A DNA stretch of 64,000 nt, taken from positions 45,607 through 109,606 of the forward strand of contig CAJBLH010000065.1 in the NCBI GenBank assembly GCA_903953895.1. Reading direction: 5' to 3'. Below, piece by piece: positions 1-8,479 of this stretch. The notes below the pieces were generated by a model, which worked only from the letters and a program-made list of their open reading frames with translations, searched no databases and was not told where the DNA came from. This DNA comes from an uncultured Desulfobacteraceae bacterium. GTDB taxonomy: Bacteria > Desulfobacterota > Desulfobacteria > Desulfobacterales > Desulfatirhabdiaceae. Every line of letters begins with the position of its first letter. The stretch's first letter is position 1. The position numbers were made by a program, and so were the translations under genes.

Positions 1-395
1 GCCACGATGTCTTCGCCCATCTTGCGTATATGCTGCCATGGAAAAACCGGGGCCTCTATCTGAACCCGGGTTTCATCCAGGACGTGGACATATTCGATCA
101 TGATGACGGCATTGGTATTTTCTGGCAGGACATATCCGGTATTGACGTAAAACGCATCCGTACCGATGATGAGTTCTTTTGGCCGGGTCTCGCTGGCTCC
201 GAACGTATTTTCAGCTTTGACCGCCAGGCCGTCCATGGCAGCCGCATGAAAAGCAGGGGAGGACAGTCGGGCGTAAACAGCTTCTGCCAGAACCCTTCCC
301 ACGGCATCCGGTACAGGGATGGTTTCAGAGATGGGAGGATCGACGGGTTGAAACCTTTTAAACATCATTTCTCTGGCTTCTGCCAGGGTTTTCAT
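1..395 (-). CDS. moeA: Molybdopterin molybdenumtransferase MoeA paralogue, N-terminal part (runs off the left edge)
   Basis: Reading leftward from an ATG at 395, an open frame runs to the window edge (about 131 codons). It encodes a MoeA N-terminal region, starting MKTLAEAREMM and containing DAVGRVLAE and AMDGLAVKA, the latter equivalent to the MDGYAV motif of MoeA. MoeA inserts molybdate into adenylylated molybdopterin in the cytoplasm. The start lies 49 bases beyond the stop of the complete moeA gene at 444-1676, so the two paralogues are probably cotranscribed. Tandem moeA pairs are common in anaerobes with several Mo/W enzymes, and the second copy is often fused to a periplasmic-binding-like domain. 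Whether that is so here cannot be seen, because the C-terminus is outside the window. Confidence 0.85.
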   Translation of the reverse strand, partial: MKTLAEAREMMFKRFQPVDPPISETIPVPDAVGRVLAEAVYARLSSPAFHAAAMDGLAVKAENTFGASETRPKELIIGTDAFYVNTGYVLPENTNAVIMIEYVHVLDETRVQIEAPVFPWQHIRKMGEDIV

Positions 396-443
396 TTTTA
401 AATAGACATTTCTATGATGATCCACTTTATTTTTTCCTTAAAT

Positions 444-1676
444 TCAACCGAACAGTTCCACTTCAACCGCCTCTCCCTGAACCAGTCCTTCCACATTCAA
501 GCCAATTTCAATCAGACCATCGGCTTTTACCATGGTGTTGATCAGGCCCGACTTTCCCAGTACAGGTTCCGCCAGAAGGTTTCCGTTCATTTGCCTGAGC
601 TTTACCCGGACATAGTCCACGCGGCCCTGGGCGGAAGAAAGATTTCGGGACAGACGGGCCGGTACTCGGATGGTTTGAAACGGGTGATCCTTGATGCCCG
701 AGATATGTTCGATAAAGGGCTTCACGATTTTCAGAAACACGACCATAGCGGAAACGACATGGCCGGGAAGCCCCCACAAGGCTTTGTTTTGGGATATAGC
801 CAGAATGGTGGGCTTTCCCGGGCTGATCGAAATGCCGTGAAAAAGAATCCGGGGTTCGGGCAGTGAAGACAGCGCATCGATGGTGACATCGCGCACGCCG
901 ACGGAGCTTCCGCCGGAGATCATCGCCATATCGGATGTTTTCAGGGCAAGGCTGAGGGTTTGATTCAGGTTTTCGCTGTTGTCCGGGATAATGCCGAAAG
1001 AAACTGGAATGGCGCCGCAGGCCTTTACCATGCTGCTCAGGCTGTACGTGTTGATGTCCCGGATTTTTCCGGGAGCCGGGGTTTCCGTGATCGGAACCAC
1101 CTCATCCCCGGTGGATATGATGGCAACAACCGGTTTGCGATACACCTTCAGCGTGTTTTTGCCGAATGCCGCCAGCAGTCCGATTTCCTGGGCCCTGAGG
1201 CGCCTGCCCTCGGGCAGAAGGCTGTCGTCTTTAAAAAAATCTTCTCCCGTTTCGATCACATGCTGGCCCGGGGCCGCACTTCGGTATATCTCAATAGTGG
1301 ATGTATCCATGGCTTCCGTATGCTCGATCATGACCACGCTGTCCGCACCGTCCGGAAGCATTCCGCCGGTGGAGATCCGACAGGCTTCTCCGATGCCGAC
1401 GGTAAAACCCGGCGTTTCTCCCATGTGCGCTGTACCCTTGATCGCCAGAAAAGCCGGATTACCCTCGGTGGCGCCGAAAGTGGATGCAGCGCAAACCGCG
1501 TAACCATCCATGATGGATCGCCTGAAATCCGGCAGGTTCTCCGTTGCCGTTACCGGCTCCGCCAGAACCCTTTCGAAGGCATCCATCAGGGGAATTGTTT
1601 CAATTTTCATTTTAGAAAATTCGGATCGGAAGGCAAGGGCCTGCTCGATGGTTACAACATTAAAAAAATCTTTCAT
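444..1676 (-). CDS. moeA: Molybdopterin molybdenumtransferase MoeA
   Basis: A 410-residue protein, the usual MoeA length. It shows the MDGYAV motif near residue 50, the MoCF-domain signature ISTGDEVV around residue 190, GGSSVGVRD around 255, the SPGKP turn around 285 and GLPGHVVSA around 300. The last ~75 residues form the beta-rich domain IV. It should catalyse molybdate insertion into MPT-AMP to give molybdenum cofactor. It is the first gene of a leftward pair with the moeA paralogue at 1-395. The ATG at 1676 starts MKDFFNVVTIEQAL, a typical MoeA start. Confidence 0.95.
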   Translation of the reverse strand: MKDFFNVVTIEQALAFRSEFSKMKIETIPLMDAFERVLAEPVTATENLPDFRRSIMDGYAVCAASTFGATEGNPAFLAIKGTAHMGETPGFTVGIGEACRISTGGMLPDGADSVVMIEHTEAMDTSTIEIYRSAAPGQHVIETGEDFFKDDSLLPEGRRLRAQEIGLLAAFGKNTLKVYRKPVVAIISTGDEVVPITETPAPGKIRDINTYSLSSMVKACGAIPVSFGIIPDNSENLNQTLSLALKTSDMAMISGGSSVGVRDVTIDALSSLPEPRILFHGISISPGKPTILAISQNKALWGLPGHVVSAMVVFLKIVKPFIEHISGIKDHPFQTIRVPARLSRNLSSAQGRVDYVRVKLRQMNGNLLAEPVLGKSGLINTMVKADGLIEIGLNVEGLVQGEAVEVELFG

Positions 1677-2006
1677 TTACGTACTCCCGGAAAAAGATAT
1701 GCGCCTCTTTCTTATTCCACATCGTATAAAAGCCATAAAAAACCACGACTTTCAAGTTCAAGAAAAAACATTTGATTTGTAACAAGTTGAATCAACCCTG
1801 TCAACCCGCTGGATGATCGGGAAAGTCTGAGCCGTCGATTTCGATTTTTTGAAAAGGTCGCCGGTATTTCAGTATTTCAATTTTGATTTTTTCCCGTGTT
1901 CATCATTGATTCTTACACAAAATAATCTTATACAAAAGAAGTTCTTTCAACAACTGAAGATTAAACAGGCTGGATGGTTTTGAATCATTTGAATCAAAGG
2001 GAAGAT
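1677..2006. other. Intergenic region between divergent genes
   Basis: About 330 bases between moeA (leftward) and the membrane-protein gene at 2007 (rightward). It should hold both promoters. It is AT-rich toward its right half. I see no clear -35/-10 pair, operator or RNA structure that I can support. Confidence 0.5.
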
Positions 2007-2585
2007 ATGGAAAAATCGAAAAACACATCGAAGAATCGCTTGTCGGCTTATTTAAATAAGTGCGCCAGTCTGGCGCTGAAGGCAGCAATATGGGCGGGAG
2101 TATGCTTTGTACTGAGCATCGCTCTATTGTATTTTTGCCAATTGCTGTTCGGATTTTATCTGAAAACGCCAATGGGGCCGGATTTTTCAGCCGCCAATCC
2201 CGAGTTGATGGATTCCATCATGCAGTTGTCGGACATGGGATTTGAAAATCTGTCCATTCCCCTGGTTCTGACGGTATTCTTTACTTGTCAGGGGATACTG
2301 GTTACAGCAAAAATCTTTTATGTGGCGCGTTATATAACACCGTTGGGAATTTTCGGACGTCTGATCACCTGCGTGCTGCCGATTGCCGCTGTTGTAGCGT
2401 TGTTGATCCCGGAATTCGTTCAAGTTGACGGTTGGATCACGGCTTATGTGCTGTCCATTTTTCCAACCTTCGTGTTGTTTAATATCTGTTTTGAGATCGC
2501 TGATGAACTCTTTCCTGAAATGGATGATATGATGGCTTTTTTTCAAAAAAGCGAAGACTCCGGAAAAAAAATCAATGGTCGCTGA
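2007..2585 (+). CDS. Hypothetical multi-pass inner-membrane protein
   Basis: Not recognised. The ATG at 2007 is chosen because an AAGGGAAG ribosome site lies just upstream; a further in-frame ATG exists at 1974. The 192-residue product has a basic N-terminus and about four hydrophobic segments: around residues 20-45, 75-100, 112-135 and 145-165. Its tail is acidic then basic and soluble. The 3' end overlaps the start of the glycosyltransferase gene at 2575 by 11 bases, so the two are probably translationally coupled. A role in the same surface-glycan task is possible but is inference only. Confidence 0.7.
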   Translation: MEKSKNTSKNRLSAYLNKCASLALKAAIWAGVCFVLSIALLYFCQLLFGFYLKTPMGPDFSAANPELMDSIMQLSDMGFENLSIPLVLTVFFTCQGILVTAKIFYVARYITPLGIFGRLITCVLPIAAVVALLIPEFVQVDGWITAYVLSIFPTFVLFNICFEIADELFPEMDDMMAFFQKSEDSGKKINGR

Positions 2586-3828
2586 CGGCCGGGGTTCATT
2601 GAAAATTTGCCTGTTGAGCTATCGCAGCAATCCGCACTGCGGCGGGCAGGGCGTGTATATCAAAAACCTGAGCCGGGCATTGGTAAACCTGGGTCATGAG
2701 GTCAATGTGGTTTCAGGTCCGCCACAGCTTCACCTGCATGCGGACATTGCGGTCAACCAGCTTCCCTGTCTGGATCTATACAACCCTGATGCACTTTTCA
2801 GGGTGCCTTCCCTGAAAGAACTCTCAAATCCCGTCAATTTTGCCGAATGGGTTGGGGTGTCCACCATGGGCTTTCCGGAACCTTTTACGTTCGGTATCCG
2901 GGCCTTTCAATTTATGCAGAATAACTCCCGCCGCTATGACATCGTACACGACAACCAGAGCCTGTCTTATGGTGTCTGGGCCATCGGCAGGCGGATGCCA
3001 ACAGTCGCCACCATTCATCATCCCATTACTATAGATCGAAGAATCGCCGTGCGTTCGGTCAGCTCTGCATGGAAAAAGTTCCAATACATGAGGTGGTACT
3101 CGTTTATCGGCATGCAGAAACGGGTTTCCAGAACCCTTTCGCACATCATCACGGTTTCGGCGTGCGCCAGAGACGATATCAGCAGCGATTTCAACATATC
3201 GCCGGATAAATTCCGTATTGTTCCAAATGGTATTGATACGGATCTGTTTTATCCCGTTGCGCAGGTTCCGCGGGAAAAAAACAGGATTATCGTCACCAAC
3301 AGCGCCGATACGCCGCTGAAAGGGCTGTATTATCTGCTGCATGCTGTAGCCGATCTATCCAAAACCCGAAAGATTCGTCTGGTTGTTGTAGGATCACCGA
3401 AAAAAAACGGCGGCATTCTCCGATTGATCACGCGCCTGGGGATCGGTAGATCGATCACGTTTACCGGTCGCATCAGCCACGAAGAATTCGTCCATCAGTA
3501 TGCCAAGGCTTCAGCAGCGGTCGTGCCTTCGGTGTATGAAGGGTTTGGGCTTCCGGTGGGTGAGGCCATGGCATGCGCCGTGCCGGTCATCAGCACCACG
3601 GGAGGCGCCCTGCCCGAGGTCGTCGGAGATGCCGGCATTCTGGTTCCGCCAGAAAATGCCGGCGCCCTGTCACAGGCTATCGCGGGGCTGCTGGATAATC
3701 CGGATCTGGCCGACCGTCTTGGCCGGGCCGGATACGAGCGGGTTCATCGGCACTTTACCTGGAAGCGTGCGGCGGAAAAAACCGTTGAAACATACCGGGA
3801 GGCCATCGATGGTCACCGTAGATTTTAA
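2575..3828 (+). CDS. Glycosyltransferase family 4 protein
   Basis: A 417-residue GT-B fold glycosyltransferase. The N-terminal Rossmann half begins with CLLSYRSNPHCGGQGVYI, the Gly-rich loop for donor or acceptor entry. The C-terminal GT4 half contains the PNGIDTDLF segment around residue 215 and PSVYEGFGLPVGEAMACAVP, with the E-x7-E motif that binds the nucleotide sugar, followed by STTGGALPEVVGDAGILV. It probably transfers a sugar from an NDP donor to a lipid or polysaccharide acceptor at the inner face of the membrane. It overlaps the upstream membrane-protein gene and the downstream methyltransferase gene, giving a compact three-gene unit. Confidence 0.9.
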   Translation: MVADGRGSLKICLLSYRSNPHCGGQGVYIKNLSRALVNLGHEVNVVSGPPQLHLHADIAVNQLPCLDLYNPDALFRVPSLKELSNPVNFAEWVGVSTMGFPEPFTFGIRAFQFMQNNSRRYDIVHDNQSLSYGVWAIGRRMPTVATIHHPITIDRRIAVRSVSSAWKKFQYMRWYSFIGMQKRVSRTLSHIITVSACARDDISSDFNISPDKFRIVPNGIDTDLFYPVAQVPREKNRIIVTNSADTPLKGLYYLLHAVADLSKTRKIRLVVVGSPKKNGGILRLITRLGIGRSITFTGRISHEEFVHQYAKASAAVVPSVYEGFGLPVGEAMACAVPVISTTGGALPEVVGDAGILVPPENAGALSQAIAGLLDNPDLADRLGRAGYERVHRHFTWKRAAEKTVETYREAIDGHRRF

Positions 3829-4519
3829 CCGACTTTCGCTTCATCCCGGAGACCGTGTTCTAGACATCGGCTGCGGAACGGGCCGGCATACCGCGGCTGC
3901 GTATCAATGTCCGGATATAACAGTGATCGGATCCGATCTGAATTTCGATGACGTTCGACAGGCCGGAGACCGGCTCCGGTTTCATGACTATTGCCATATA
4001 CATGGCGGAGGGGTGTGGATGCTTTCTGTTTCAGACATCACCCGGCTGCCGTTTGCTGATGCCGGCTTCGATCTGGTGATCTGCTCGGAAGTTCTGGAGC
4101 ATATTTCCAATGATAAAACGGCTGTCGCAGAAATCATCCGGGTGCTGAAACCAAACCGCTTCCTGGTTGTCAGCGTGCCCCGCTATTACCCGGAGCGGAT
4201 ATGCTGGGCGCTATCCGATGCCTATCATCAGACGACAAACGGACACATCCGTATTTACCGAAAACAGGAGTTGATCCGGCTTCTGGAATCGCATGGGGCG
4301 GTTTTTCAGTTCAACCGATTTGCGCATAGTCTGCACGCACCCTACTGGTGGCTGAAATGTCTGGTTGGTCCGGAGCGAACGGATGCGGCTATCGTAAACA
4401 GTTATCAGCGTTTTCTGACCTGGGATATTCTGAACAAACCCAGAACCACCCGGTTTCTGGAAGCGTTGCTGAATCCTCTGTTTGGGAAAAGCCTGGTCAT
4501 CTACTGTAAAAAACGGTAA
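3809..4519 (+). CDS. Class I SAM-dependent methyltransferase
   Basis: The start at 3809 is preferred because CGGGAGG lies six bases upstream and the protein then begins 20 bases inside the end of the glycosyltransferase gene. The frame stays open much further upstream, but that part is only the shadow of the glycosyltransferase. The 236-residue product has motif I VLDIGCGTGRH near residue 20, an acidic residue ending strand 2 (GSDLNF), and the LVICSEVLEHI segment with the post-motif around residue 95, typical of Methyltransf_11 proteins. Its substrate is unknown; the tight overlap with a GT4 gene suggests a glycan or lipid product. Confidence 0.88.
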   Translation: MVTVDFNRLSLHPGDRVLDIGCGTGRHTAAAYQCPDITVIGSDLNFDDVRQAGDRLRFHDYCHIHGGGVWMLSVSDITRLPFADAGFDLVICSEVLEHISNDKTAVAEIIRVLKPNRFLVVSVPRYYPERICWALSDAYHQTTNGHIRIYRKQELIRLLESHGAVFQFNRFAHSLHAPYWWLKCLVGPERTDAAIVNSYQRFLTWDILNKPRTTRFLEALLNPLFGKSLVIYCKKR

Positions 4520-4537
4520 ACGGTGTCTCATTGCGGT

Positions 4538-6109
4538 TTATGATGCACAAGGATTGTTGCAAGACTGGCATTGCACGGCTTTTTGAATTTCTCCTGTCGG
4601 GTATACGCTCATGAAAGTATCTACGACATCCGGGTCGAAAAAACTGCCTTTGCCGCGCTGGATAATGTCAAGAATCTGGATTTCTTCCATTTTTTTCCGA
4701 TAAGTTCGATCTGAAGCCAGTGCGTCATACACATCGGCAATCGAGAGAATGCGAGCCAGAAACGGGATATCGGTTCCTTTCAATCCGTCCGGATATCCGG
4801 CGCCATCATAGCGTTCATGATGACATCGAATGATCTGCTGCTCTCTTTCCCAGAGTCCGAGCTGTCCCACAATGTTGGCGCCGATAATGGAGTGGGTTTT
4901 GATGATATCATATTCTTCGTTCGTCAGTTTTCCGGGCTTGAGCAGAATTTCGTCGCGAATGCCGATTTTGCCGATATCATGAAGGAGTCCTGCGGTATTC
5001 AAGATATCCAACTCTTCCGCCGAACAATTCATTTTTTGGGCCAGGATTTTTGAAACGGCTGTTACCCGATTCGAATGCTGTTCGGTATAGGAATCTTTTG
5101 CGCCGATGGCTTTTACAAAAGCGTAGATGGTTGAAAACAGATTGTCGTAAATATTTTCATATAGGGCCAGATTTTCGATGGCATAAGCGGCTTGATGCGT
5201 CATATAGGAAAGATAGTACAGATCTTTTTCGCCGAACTGCCTGCATTCCTTGAGATTGATCGTTGTCAGAACCCCGAATATTTTTCTGCGAATGGTCAAG
5301 GGTGCAATCATGACAGATTCGATTTCACTGCTGAACCCGTGGAGACGGTTGCCTTCCGAGATCAGAAGCGGCAACTGATCGCTGGCCACATCCATGATCA
5401 TGTAATTGGGGATACGGCTGGAAATATTGATTAAATCAATGGGAGATGCAACCGCCCCCCCTGTGCCGACGCCGGCTGCCGCCACCACAAACGGCCGTGT
5501 AACGGCTTGATTGATGATATAAAATGCCGACTCGCTGGCGTGGGTGATCTCGACAGCCATCTCCACCAACCGGTTGAAGACTCCGGTGCTGCTGGAGACA
5601 GTCGAAAAGTTATTCATGATACGGTTCAAGGTTTGCAGGTCTTCGATCTTCTGAAGCAGTTCCAGGTTCAGTGATTCAATCCTGACCTTGCTTTCGATTT
5701 CTTTCTTGAGAAGGATGTTTTCAACAAAGAGATGCTGTTGGTTCAACACTCTTTTTAAGCAGAGTTCAAGCTGATTCAGATTGATGGGTTTGATTAAAAA
5801 ATCCACCACGCCGTTTTTTAACGTGCGAATGGTATTATCCAGGGATGGAAATCCGGTCATGATGACAACGGGAATCGTATTGTCGCGTTTGCGGATATTT
5901 TCCGCAAGCTCGAGTCCATCCATCACCGGCATGTTGATATCGGTAAAGCAGCAGTCGATCCGTTCCCTGTCCAGGATGGACAGGGCGTCAGCGCCGTTTT
6001 TAGCGGTAAAGACCTCATATCCCTTGATCGAAAAATATTCGCTGACAACATCCAGGATACTTTCTTCATCATCGACAAATAGTATTTTTTTTTTATGGTC
6101 GGTTGACAC
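4538..6109 (-). CDS. Response regulator with REC, GAF-like and HD-GYP domains (c-di-GMP phosphodiesterase)
   Basis: 523 residues. Residues ~8-120 form a receiver domain with the phospho-acceptor Asp in TDINMPVMDG and the conserved Lys in LIKPI. A coiled segment follows at ~125-165, then a GAF-like sensor at ~170-315. Residues ~320-505 are an HD-GYP domain, with HDIGKIGI and HHERYDGAGYPDGLKG giving the metal and GYP residues, so it should hydrolyse cyclic di-GMP. The tail is Cys-rich (CQSCNNPC), which might bind a metal. It is convergent with the methyltransferase gene, and no sensor kinase is adjacent. Confidence 0.93.
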   Translation of the reverse strand: MSTDHKKKILFVDDEESILDVVSEYFSIKGYEVFTAKNGADALSILDRERIDCCFTDINMPVMDGLELAENIRKRDNTIPVVIMTGFPSLDNTIRTLKNGVVDFLIKPINLNQLELCLKRVLNQQHLFVENILLKKEIESKVRIESLNLELLQKIEDLQTLNRIMNNFSTVSSSTGVFNRLVEMAVEITHASESAFYIINQAVTRPFVVAAAGVGTGGAVASPIDLINISSRIPNYMIMDVASDQLPLLISEGNRLHGFSSEIESVMIAPLTIRRKIFGVLTTINLKECRQFGEKDLYYLSYMTHQAAYAIENLALYENIYDNLFSTIYAFVKAIGAKDSYTEQHSNRVTAVSKILAQKMNCSAEELDILNTAGLLHDIGKIGIRDEILLKPGKLTNEEYDIIKTHSIIGANIVGQLGLWEREQQIIRCHHERYDGAGYPDGLKGTDIPFLARILSIADVYDALASDRTYRKKMEEIQILDIIQRGKGSFFDPDVVDTFMSVYPTGEIQKAVQCQSCNNPCAS

Positions 6110-6218
6110 AGAGGGGTTCCTATCGAGAAAAAATAAGCCATAACAATACTTGCGTTAAAATGATTCTTAGATTATCAATAAAAAATATTCAACACCTTTT
6201 TCTTCAAGGAGATATTCG

Positions 6219-6950
6219 ATGGAGTGGATATCGAATCCCCAGGCATGGGTGGGACTAATTACCCTGACAGTTCTCGAAATTGTTCTCGGCATTGACAATA
6301 TCATATTTATCGCCATTATCGCAGGCCGGTTGCCCGAGCATCTTCGCAGTAAAGGCAGGTCTATCGGGCTTGGGCTTGCGATGCTGACGCGCATCGCGCT
6401 GCTGATGTCCATTGCCTGGATAACGCGTCTGACCGGGCCGATCTTCACGGTTTTTTCAGAGGAGATATCCGGAAGGGATATGATCCTGCTTTCCGGAGGG
6501 TTGTTCCTGCTGGTAAAAAGCACCCTCGAGATTCATGCCAGTATCGAAAACAAGTCGGAAATCGACAGTCATATGAATGTGAAACCTCAGGCATCCTTTA
6601 TCGGCGTCATTGTTCAGATCGCCTTGGTGGATATTGTTTTTTCACTGGATTCGGTGATCACGGCCGTTGGCCTCGCTCAGCAACTATCAGTGATGGTCAT
6701 TGCCATCGTTATTGCAGTGATCATCATGATGGCCATGTCCGGAACCATCAGCGCTTTTATCCATGAGCATCCGACCCTGAAAATCCTGGCGCTCAGTTTT
6801 CTGATGCTTATCGGTCTAGCCCTGATCGGTGAAAGTTTTGATATGCATATTCCCAAGGGATATATGTATTTCGCCATGGCTTTTTCATTTAGTGTGGAAA
6901 TGCTGAATATGCGGCTTCGAAAACACCAGACACCCCCCCTGCAACCCTGA
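6219..6950 (+). CDS. TerC family integral membrane protein
   Basis: 243 residues with about seven transmembrane segments. It carries the TerC signatures EIVLGIDNIIFIA near residue 20 and DIVFSLDSVITA near residue 135, which place paired acidic residues inside the membrane. TerC proteins are linked to metal (Mn) export or tellurite resistance. An AAGGAG ribosome site precedes the ATG. The OsmC-family gene follows 18 bases downstream, so the pair may be cotranscribed as a stress unit. Confidence 0.92.
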   Translation: MEWISNPQAWVGLITLTVLEIVLGIDNIIFIAIIAGRLPEHLRSKGRSIGLGLAMLTRIALLMSIAWITRLTGPIFTVFSEEISGRDMILLSGGLFLLVKSTLEIHASIENKSEIDSHMNVKPQASFIGVIVQIALVDIVFSLDSVITAVGLAQQLSVMVIAIVIAVIIMMAMSGTISAFIHEHPTLKILALSFLMLIGLALIGESFDMHIPKGYMYFAMAFSFSVEMLNMRLRKHQTPPLQP

Positions 6951-6968
6951 TATATAATGGAGAAATTA

Positions 6969-7382
6969 ATGGTTCAGACCAGTGTTCAATGGATTTCCGG
7001 TAACAATTTTATCGGTGTGGATTCAACCCGCCACTCCGTTGTGCTTTCTGCGGAAGATAACGGGATCGGCGTCAAACCGTCCGAGATGCTTCTGGTGGCC
7101 CTGTCATCCTGTACGGCCGTGGATGTAGTGGGTATTCTGGAAAAAAAACGAAAGCCCTTGTCTTTTCTGGAAATAATCACAACTGGAGAAAGAGATGCCG
7201 AGCCGCCCTGGCCCTATCGAAAAATCAATCTGCACTATCGGATGCGGGGAAAAGACCTGACCGAAACCGCCGTAGAGCAGGCCATCCGGCTGTCGCAGGA
7301 AAAATACTGCTCGGTGGCCGCCACGGTGAGGGGCGTCGCTCATATCACGACCTCGTTTGAAATCCTGCCCGATCCGCAATAG
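6969..7382 (+). CDS. OsmC family protein (putative peroxiredoxin)
   Basis: The start at 6969 is preferred to 6957 because GGAG sits six bases before it. The 137-residue protein matches the OsmC/YhfA family, with LVALSSCTAVDVV holding the first reactive Cys and EKYCSVAATV holding the second. These form the thiol pair used to reduce organic hydroperoxides. It lies directly after the terC-type gene and is followed by a strong hairpin at 7394-7437. Confidence 0.9.
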   Translation: MVQTSVQWISGNNFIGVDSTRHSVVLSAEDNGIGVKPSEMLLVALSSCTAVDVVGILEKKRKPLSFLEIITTGERDAEPPWPYRKINLHYRMRGKDLTETAVEQAIRLSQEKYCSVAATVRGVAHITTSFEILPDPQ

Positions 7383-7393
7383 TGTGAAGAGAA

Positions 7394-7437
7394 CCATTCT
7401 TCACCGTTTGGTATTTACCTTAAGCGGTGAAGAATGG
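7394..7437. terminator. Bidirectional terminator-like hairpin
   Basis: A perfect 13-bp inverted repeat, CCATTCTTCACCG / CGGTGAAGAATGG, with an 18-base loop, sits between the convergent osmC-like and epimerase genes. There is no long T-run, so rho-independent termination is likely but not certain. Confidence 0.6.
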
Positions 7438-7458
7438 CATGATGGAAAATATTGAGAG

Positions 7459-8430
7459 TCAAGTTTGCTTCGACGCGATGATCCGGCGCAGGATTTCATC
7501 CAGCGTTGTTTTGGGTTCAAATCCGATCAACTTGTTTATCTTTTCAATGCCTGGAACCCGTCGCTGCATATCTTCAAAATCTTTCCCGAAAGCCTTTTCA
7601 TAGGGAATATATTCAATCCGGGAACCGGAGCCGGTCAGTGCGATGATTTTTTCCGCCAGGCTGCGGATGGATATTTCCTCGATTCCGCCCACATTCAATA
7701 CCTGGCCTGCCGCCTCATCGGTTTCCATCAATGTCATGAATGCCTGAACTACATCTTTTACGTAGGTAAATGTCCGGGTCTGCGATCCGTCTCCGTAAAT
7801 GGTCACCGGGTTGCCGCTCAGGGCCTGATCCACAAATCGGGGAATGACCATACCGTAGGCGCCGGTTTGTCGGGGGCCGACCGTATTGAACAATCTGGCG
7901 ATGATGGTTTTCAGTCCGTGGGTGCGGTAATAGGCAAGGGCCGTAAATTCATCCATCAGTTTGGATGCGGCGTAACTCCACCGGAATTTGCTGGACGGCC
8001 CGTAGATAATGTTGTCGGTTTCCACCAGCGGGGCATGCATGTGTTTGCCGTACACTTCCGAGGTGGAGGCGATCAGAACTTTTTTCTTGAATTTGTTGCA
8101 CAGCTCCAGAACTTTTTCGGTTCCCTGAATATTGGTGCGGATGGACTCCAGGGGTTTTTCCAGAATCGTGAGAACGCCGACTGCGGCCGCCAGGTGAAAG
8201 ACGACATCGCAGATGCCGGTCAGCTCCAGCAGGCTCTCATGATTTAAAATCGTATCCACCGTAACGAAGATACGGTTTTGAAAACGCAAATCCTGCATCA
8301 TCGGCTGAAGATTCTCGATGGAACCGGTGGATAGATCATCGATAATATAAACATCCTCTCCCTTTTCAAGGTAGGCTTCGGCCAAATGGGAGCCAATAAA
8401 ACCGGCGCCTCCGGTAATCAGAACTTTCAT
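7459..8430 (-). CDS. NAD-dependent epimerase/dehydratase (nucleotide-sugar SDR)
   Basis: A 323-residue extended short-chain dehydrogenase. GGAGFIGSHL at residue 7 binds NAD. ASTSEVYG (around 122) and YAASKLMDE (around 150) supply the Ser/Thr and Tyr-x3-Lys catalytic residues. GDGSQTRTFTYVKDV is the usual sugar-nucleotide region. It resembles UDP-glucuronate decarboxylases and UDP-glucose 4-epimerases; the exact substrate is not determinable here. The product should feed glycan synthesis. It is downstream of the M29 peptidase gene on the same strand (49-base gap). Confidence 0.9.
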   Translation of the reverse strand: MKVLITGGAGFIGSHLAEAYLEKGEDVYIIDDLSTGSIENLQPMMQDLRFQNRIFVTVDTILNHESLLELTGICDVVFHLAAAVGVLTILEKPLESIRTNIQGTEKVLELCNKFKKKVLIASTSEVYGKHMHAPLVETDNIIYGPSSKFRWSYAASKLMDEFTALAYYRTHGLKTIIARLFNTVGPRQTGAYGMVIPRFVDQALSGNPVTIYGDGSQTRTFTYVKDVVQAFMTLMETDEAAGQVLNVGGIEEISIRSLAEKIIALTGSGSRIEYIPYEKAFGKDFEDMQRRVPGIEKINKLIGFEPKTTLDEILRRIIASKQT

Positions 8431-8479
8431 GAAGTCATCCTGTGAATTTTAACTTTTTATGATTTTGTTATGCATGATA

